Position numbers and translations under genes: made by a program. From Trichosphaerium sp. ATCC 40318 (Eukaryota; Discosea; Flabellinia; Trichosidae), in contig JALMLS010000100.1 of NCBI GenBank assembly GCA_038496445.1, positions 62,001 to 126,000 on the forward strand: a stretch of DNA of 64,000 nucleotides. The letters run 5' to 3'. How positions within the stretch are numbered: position 1 is the stretch's first letter; each line of letters opens with the position of its first letter. The notes under the pieces were generated by a model. The model was not told the origin of the DNA, did not search any database, and was given only the letters and a program-made list of their open reading frames with translations. Below, piece by piece: positions 58,068 through 64,000 of this stretch.

Positions 58068-61000
58068 TTACAATTCAATGTCACTATTACTCGACTCTGT
58101 ATCAATCATGTCAATATCAATATCCTCTAGATCCAAATCATCACTTCCAGGCATTTGTGTAAGGGACTGTATCTCCCTCTGTTGCCTTGCAATTTCCTCT
58201 TGAATTTGTTCTAGCCTTATTTTTTGATTATCTGACTCTTCTTGGAGCTCTTCTGCATCATGACCTACAAATTCAAGTCAGCATAAAACGTAGTAAGTAT
58301 ATACTATATGTACCCGTTATGAACCTATCAAGGTCGTTTTGGCTTATTGAGCTGACTTCTCTTCGAAGTGTTTCTAATTCTTGTTCATCACCCCATTTTG
58401 CTTGTGGTTTTCTTCTTCGCTGAACAAAAAATCAGTTAGAATTCTCATCACGTGATTAAATTTTTGGTTTTTTTTGCTTCTCTGTACCCTTTTCTTTTTC
58501 AGAGATTTCTCTATTTCTTGATCATTCACGTCTTCACCTTCAATTTCGAAGTCTTTCTTTTGAGATTGCTGCTCAACTTTTTCGTATTTGGAGACAGCAA
58601 TGACTTCACCTATAACAAAAGTATTTAGCTTTGTGTAAGATTCAATAGAACTTGTCACCTTTTGCGTAGTATTTAAGAACAGCAAGTGCTATGGCTACAG
58701 CAGCGATAACAATGAGGAAGCTAAAAGATAGAACCAATGCCAATGTAGTGTTTACTTTTATACCATCCTACAACAAACAAAGTTAACACCTCGTTTTTTC
58801 TCTACAACCACTATCAGTTTTATACATACCTTTCCATAATGTAATGGTCCATCGAAAGTACCAGTACCGTTTTCAAGACAATGAGGTGTACCAACACCTA
58901 GCAGGTACGTTAGGGGTCGGAATTATTAGGAAGTGTTTGATTGAACCTTGTAAGTACGAGAAAATGGATTCGTCAGTACTAGCAGACCAATGCCTTTGGT
59001 CATTTGATACGAGAACATAAAAAGTTCTCAAGTGATCATTATACGCCTCTCTAAGTATCAAGGTTAATTACTGTTGGATTAACGGTTTTTGACACATACT
59101 GTAAATCGTCTGGCACAATACAACGGACTTCAGAAGGTGCCCAATAATCGGCTTCAACATCTTTTGCATGATAAAAATATCCATCGTCATCAGTTCCTAC
59201 GAAACGGCACGTGAGCTGTGCCTCAGTGTAAGTGATGAAATGCAAGAAAGTTCAAGTTCCCGTACGCCTTCTACAGGATGGAATCTATTTCCTAGGACTC
59301 GAATACAGTCTCCCTAAGATATAAGTAAGTTGAGCATATATGTTTGTCTTTGAGCACCTCAGCTGCTCTGTTTGGAAACAAAGATGTTACTTGAGCTATA
59401 TCTATATTGAAAGGAACCCAAAATTCTCCAGCATGATCTTTGTCATTTGATACAGATAATTGCGAACGGAGTGGTGCGTCTAGAGATGGTTGTTTAGATT
59501 AACATAACATTATGTTTTTTGCTCGTTTTGCTTACCATCTGGTACTGGACATATTGCTGAGGTTGAGTCAACAACAAATCCTTCAGTTTTTGAAAAATGT
59601 TCGAACTCTAAACATTCGTTTCAATTAATAATAGACAAGGTACATTATAACGGTACCTGATCTGAATATACAATTGAACCCTTCAGATTGCCTAAATCCC
59701 ACACCGTGTACCAAAACATCTAACCAAAAGTTAGAATACTTGCACTACCAAATGGAAGGAACAAAACTCAATAAACGCACCTTGACCTACAACTCCGTGC
59801 TCAGGTACAACGCTAGTAATTCTAGCCAAATCTAAAAAGTTTGAGATAATTTTCTTGGTTTGTTTAAAATCACGTGAAAGTCACGTGCAATAAAAAAAAA
59901 TAAGAAGCGTACCAAACGTGAATTCTGCAGAGTTTAAAGATAGATGTATACCATCGTTTCCCATCCGAACCTGAGTTACCGAAGGTAAACCTTCTGGCAC
60001 GGGACAAGAAATTTGATTCCAAGCTGTAATAACCCCATGTGATCTTATACGTTCTGGTTCCTGTTGAGACTCTAATAATTCCTTCTCAAAGTAACAAGCA
60101 ACTGAAGAGCTATTCAACAATCCTTCAACGGTAACTGTTATCATGTCACCAACGATACCATGTGTAGGCTCAATATTCGTAATTTCAGGCAAATCTTGCG
60201 TAGTAAATATTAGCACACGTGACTACGTCAATGGTTGGTGAGCTTACCGAGATTGAATTCAACTCCAGGGTAACTCCAATGTATAGAATCAGTTGCAACG
60301 TATACGAAATACTTTGTATTTGTTCCTCTGAGTAACGGAACACGACAAACGAATGATGTTTCTGAGATAATATTTTCAATACGACCAATATCAATTTTAC
60401 CGTATTGAACCATCTCGGAGTGTACAGAGACACCGCATAATGGATTAGCTGTATGAACATCGGGTTCAGTCATGTTTATGGTAATAAGTGTTCCTGGATG
60501 TCCATGATTTGGAGACATAGATGCAATAAGTGGAATATCTTAAAGAAAAACACTATCAGTAGATGTTCATTTTGAAGTGCTAATAGAGTACCCAAGTTAA
60601 ATCTTTGTTCAGCTTCACTCCAATGATCTCCATCATTTGAAACAACAACGTAGCTCTGACTTGGAGCCAACTAGATATAGCAGCGTTAAGATACGTGTTA
60701 AAAGAAAGTAATTTACCATTGGTACAATACAATGCACAGCATCAAACTCAACCATAGTAGCGTGAATTACAACCCTATCATCACCACTCACTGATAAAAA
60801 TGCACATGTCACTTGGTGAGATTCAACAAACCTGCCCTATTTTTTGTGAGCGAACACGTGGAAGATTGGGTTTTTTGATGTTTTTAATTCAACGCGTTTT
60901 TGGCTAATACGTACTGAGATTACTATTGTATCTCCAGGTTTACCTACTGATGGCGTGACGCTGAAAACTTGTGGGATAATAATATGGAAAGGAGTGCTAT

Positions 61001-62688
61001 GATGAGCCCAGTGTTCGCCATCGTTTGAAACACGTATCTCGAATACATTCGGTACGCCATGAGGAATTTTACATGTGACTACCGTATCAGATGTAAATTG
61101 AGCGTGTGTAATTGGACATTCAGGGCAGAACCAACACATTAAAGAAACTACAAGATAAAGAAAAGGGTGTTAACAACTATTAAACCATAAATGGTTTTTC
61201 TATAAGTTTAAGTTATCGTTCTTACTTGAGTCCTTAAAATGACTTCCTCGGACAGTCACCAAGTCACCGGATATACCCGTAGATGGTGAGAACGAATCAA
61301 TTGATGGTGTTACTATAAATTTACGTGTTACGGACTATCTGACAGGACTGAACAAAGTATACTTACAAATGGTAAATGTATGCCCATCTTCAGAAAAGTG
61401 AATACCGTCGTTGGCAATTTCTATTGAGAACGCAGTAGGTACACCATGTGGTACCTCGCATACTACTTCATCAGCATGCACTACATAATTGAGTTAACAA
61501 TATCGATTAGTCAGAACTTATTTGCGGGAATAATGTACCGAAAGTTGCGGGAGACAAAACTGACTTTTCTGAGTCGGCGAATTTACATGTCAAGTTAAGA
61601 GAAGACCGAAAATTAGATCCGTGTACTGTTACTTGTGTAAGTACTTCTCCACTTGATGGTGTCACAAGAGTTACCATAGGTGTATCTATAACAAGAATGA
61701 GTAACAAACTCAACAAAGACTATGACAAGGTGTACCAAAAATGAGGAGATGTGATGTATGGCTGAAGTAATAACCATCGTTCGATACGTGTATGTTCACT
61801 GCAGGTGCCGCAATAATAGGGACTAAACATCGGAGTTTTGTTGGCGATAAAAAAAATGCTGACGCGTTGACACGAATAGGAGGTTCTTGTTCAGATTGAT
61901 GATGCTTCAAATAATTAGAAAAAAATACATTGTACTTGGTGAGGCTTACAAGCGCTTCAAAAAGGCATCTATGGGATCCTTCAGCTGTAAAACCTGTCCC
62001 AGTGACATCGACATATTCTCCCGTAGTAGCTTTTTCTGGTTCAATAGATACAACAGTCGGCGCGTCTTGATATTTTTCAGTAAGAAAAAACAAAAAAAAA
62101 GAACACTTGGTTGGTATTACCTAAAACGAACTCCTGCGATGTATTTGAATAGTGTACACCGTCATTAGACACTGTAAGCCTATAAGCTAACGAAAATACT
62201 TGATCCTATTTACATTTTAGAAATAACGATATAATCAAAATCGCACGTGATATCAAACGCCGTACAAACAAGCGATAGTAAAAATAAAAAATAAAAAAGA
62301 TAAAAGAAATTGTAGCACGTGCTTGTATATCGCGTGGAGCTGCACACTGAATAGTTGTAGCGCTTATAAATTGTGTAGCAATATCTACCACGTGACCAGA
62401 TTCTATCTCTCAATAAGAAACGTCATGAAAACCAACAACAAAAACGTTACCTGTATTCGTAAACTGGCACCTAGAGAACTCGCTGTCTAAAAAATTTTCT
62501 CCTGTGACTGTTAAGTGTGTAAATACCTTGGCGCGATTTGGTACAACACTAGAGAGTATTGGGGCTTGGTATTATTAGTTTTAGGCAATAGAGATCTTTG
62601 TGAGCGTACGATCAGCACTGGCATTGGCTACGCCATGTAAACAGCATAGTACCAAAGAAAACAGGAGAGTATACGAACATAGCGCCAT
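58068..62688 (-). CDS. Signal-peptide TIG/IPT-repeat transmembrane protein
   Basis: About 25 exons, roughly 1,000-1,200 residues. The signal peptide starts MALCSYTLLFSLVLCCLHGV at 62688. The ectodomain is about a dozen tandem TIG/IPT immunoglobulin-like modules. Each has the opening P-x-(I/V)-x-S-(I/V)-x-P (PPILSSVVPNRAKVF; APTVVSIEPEKATTGEYVDV; PEITNIEPTHGIVGDMITVT) and the closing strand V-S-N-D-G-x-x-(W/F)-S (HVSNDGYYFSH; VSNDGEHWAHHSTPFHI; VVSNDGDHWSEAEQRFNLGT). Plexin-type TIGs share the fold. A transmembrane helix near 58690-58760 (TLALVLSFSFLIVIAAVAIA) precedes KYYAKG and a short, highly charged cytoplasmic tail with a Lys/Arg patch (KSLKKKRVQRSKKNQ) and an acidic end (DLDLEDIDIDMIDTESS). 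No kinase or plexin GAP domain. Probably a surface adhesion or recognition receptor. Confidence 0.82.
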
Positions 62689-63416
62689 TTGGGCTTTGTT
62701 CCTCTGTTGAGATTTTTCCTGGTGACAAAATCACATTGCTTTGGCTTAAACGTTGCTTCCCACAAACTTTTTTGTACCCTAGAGGATAGACATAGTCATA
62801 TGTGGAATATACTTCGCGTTTTTGCACAGAAGTTACAGGTACTTCCGTTCTGACATTAAGCTACGATGTCAACAATCAATCCCACTGGATCAGTTCAGAA
62901 TACAAATGTAATGCTGCTGGATGAGTTTCGACAATCCACACAGGTTGTTCTTGCTCTTAACTCGGTCCCTTGCAATATCCTCGCTCTTTGGATGAGTCGC
63001 ACTTAGCTACTACACGATTTCTTTATTCCGTCATTTTTTGTCATTGACATTAATAAACATTAGATTGCAAAATCGTTGCAACAAGCAAAGTACCCATAAA
63101 CCAACTAGAAATTGTCTTAACGTCGTAAATACAGGCCTTGTACAATAACTAGACCTTTAACAACTAATAGACAAACACGTGGAAGTGACTCAGATGTTAA
63201 CAACCACATGAATAAAGATTGTCAGTTGTCAAGTATTTATTTTCAATGATGGATTAGCTGACCAGTTCGCATCATATTTTTAACTGATAAATAAACTATC
63301 AATCAAGCTTTAGTGGGTTTCTTGACATAAAACGACAAGTTGGAGTTTACAATTAATTACATTTTATTGGTACAACTCCCGTAATGATCCGGAAGGGTTT
63401 TAACAATATTATGGCC
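62689..63416. other. Intergenic region with one short unproven frame
   Basis: 728 bp. It lies between the start of the TIG gene and the stop of the cysteine dioxygenase gene (both minus). The only candidate inside is the short plus-strand frame at 62866-63006. Confidence 0.35.
62866..63006 (+). CDS. Short unproven open frame, 46 codons
   Basis: Starts MSTINPTGSVQNTNVMLLDE and reads on to ALWMSRT before TAG. It has a balanced composition and some helical character, with an ATG 178 bp from the divergent TIG start, like other divergent pairs here. No family recognised and no further exon found. It may be chance. Confidence 0.2.
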   Translation: MSTINPTGSVQNTNVMLLDEFRQSTQVVLALNSVPCNILALWMSRT

Positions 63417-64000
63417 CTATTGAGCACCGCTTACAGTTTCACTCTTCAGAGCATCAGCACCAAAAGCGTTTGAAAGCATAGCACGGTATTTTGGGCAAAT
63501 TGAAGAATCGTTCTTTATCTGGTTATTGAGAGCCTACAACAAATAGGTAAGAATATTTTCGTCTGAAAAAGAAGAAAAAAAAGCAATACGCACAGTGTAG
63601 CAAGCTGATCCTGAGCTGGCTTTCTTTCCATACATTGTAAAGAAGCCGAGTTTACGAGGAGTTACCTTGCCAGTCATTGGACAATAGATGTTGCACTGAG
63701 GGATTGGTTTGGAGTAGCAATGAAGAGTGATGGCTAAGAAAGTTTAAGCGAAAAAATTTGACCAAAAGTTCCTTGTGGCGTACCTGGTTTGTTGTTCATC
63801 GAGCGTACTTTATGTAATGCCAAGTCGTCGTGGATGAAAGCTACTTTTCCTTCATTGTAAGGGTGAGTAGCGCCTTCAGTAATTTTTCCACTTTCTGAAT
63901 CAATGTGACAGTGTACTTCCTCGATATCGCCTTCTAGTACGCACATGAAACAGTTTTGTCCACTAACGTGAAGGGTAAGTACCGAAAAAAAAAGTGGTGA
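63417..64000 (-). CDS. Cysteine dioxygenase, 3' part
   Basis: Iron enzyme that oxidises cysteine to cysteine sulfinate; the 5' part lies beyond the right edge. Visible exons: GQNCFMCVLEGDIEEVHCHI, EGKVAFIHDDLALHKVRSMN, ITLHCYSKPIPQCNIYCPMT, GKVTPRKLGFFTMYGKKASS, then a last exon (LNNQIKNDSSICPKYRAMLS, NAFGADALKSETVSGAQ) ending at 63417. The N-C-F-M-x-V-L-x-G strand, the A-(F/Y)-I-x-D-D-x-x-L-H-x-(V/I) strand with the third iron ligand His, and the SLHxYSxPxxxC end of the cupin are typical of CDO. The two first iron ligands (H-x-H) should lie in the exon outside the window. Tissue role in a protist would be sulfur amino acid catabolism. Confidence 0.82.

Noticed and set aside
1-64000. Mobile elements, viral insertions, tRNA or rRNA genes, CRISPR arrays
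   Set aside because: No transposase, reverse transcriptase, integrase, capsid, terminal repeat, cloverleaf or spaced direct-repeat pattern was found on reading both strands.

Overview
This is nuclear DNA from a unicellular eukaryote with a compact, intron-dense, AT-rich genome. Almost every gene is cut by spliceosomal introns of about 37-60 nt. They have GTACGT- or GTAAGT-like donors, a CTAAC/CTAAT branch site close to the acceptor, and AG acceptors. I see no plasmid, phage, transposon, CRISPR or tRNA signature. The gene set (receptor tyrosine kinase, Rho GTPase, atypical E2F, FANCL, GT49 glycosyltransferase, pectin-lyase-like enzyme) fits a free-living protist such as an amoebozoan, a unicellular holozoan or a stramenopile. 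I cannot fix the lineage from this window.

Layout. 0-10 kb: N-terminus of a TPX2-like spindle protein (minus, left edge), eIF3 subunit L (plus), a small unknown gene (minus), an atypical E2F with two DNA-binding domains (plus), an intronless F-box/LRR gene (minus) and a nuclear unknown (minus). 10-27 kb is a long minus-strand run: a REM-like small protein, a DWY-repeat protein with a PD-(D/E)XK-like C-terminus, an NHL-ectodomain receptor tyrosine kinase, SCYL1, FAF2/UBXD8, a lipid-anchored R-SNARE-like protein and FANCL. FANCL is divergent, by 56 bp, from an intronless candidate regulator (plus). 28-42 kb: membrane-anchored degenerate Nudix, CRIPT, Rho GTPase, secreted FAD oxidoreductase, a RING protein with three SUMO-interacting motifs, a PH-domain protein and an unknown. 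42-64 kb: RAD51, a secreted pectin-lyase-like protein, a frameshifted F-box/LRR copy, a tandem GT49 glycosyltransferase, an F-box/LRR gene, an SH3b-like protein, an unknown, MND1, a histidine phosphatase, a long TIG/IPT-repeat membrane protein and the 3' part of cysteine dioxygenase (right edge).

Functional threads. RAD51, MND1 and FANCL belong to homologous recombination, meiosis and crosslink repair. SCYL1, the R-SNARE and FAF2 belong to ER/Golgi traffic and protein quality control. The receptor kinase, the TIG protein, GT49 and the two secreted enzymes belong to the cell surface or outside. Several gene pairs start within 56-180 bp of each other on opposite strands, so shared promoters are likely.

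Most gene models were built by hand, by joining exons across GT-AG introns so that recognised motifs stay in frame. Spans are reliable; some individual splice sites are not.
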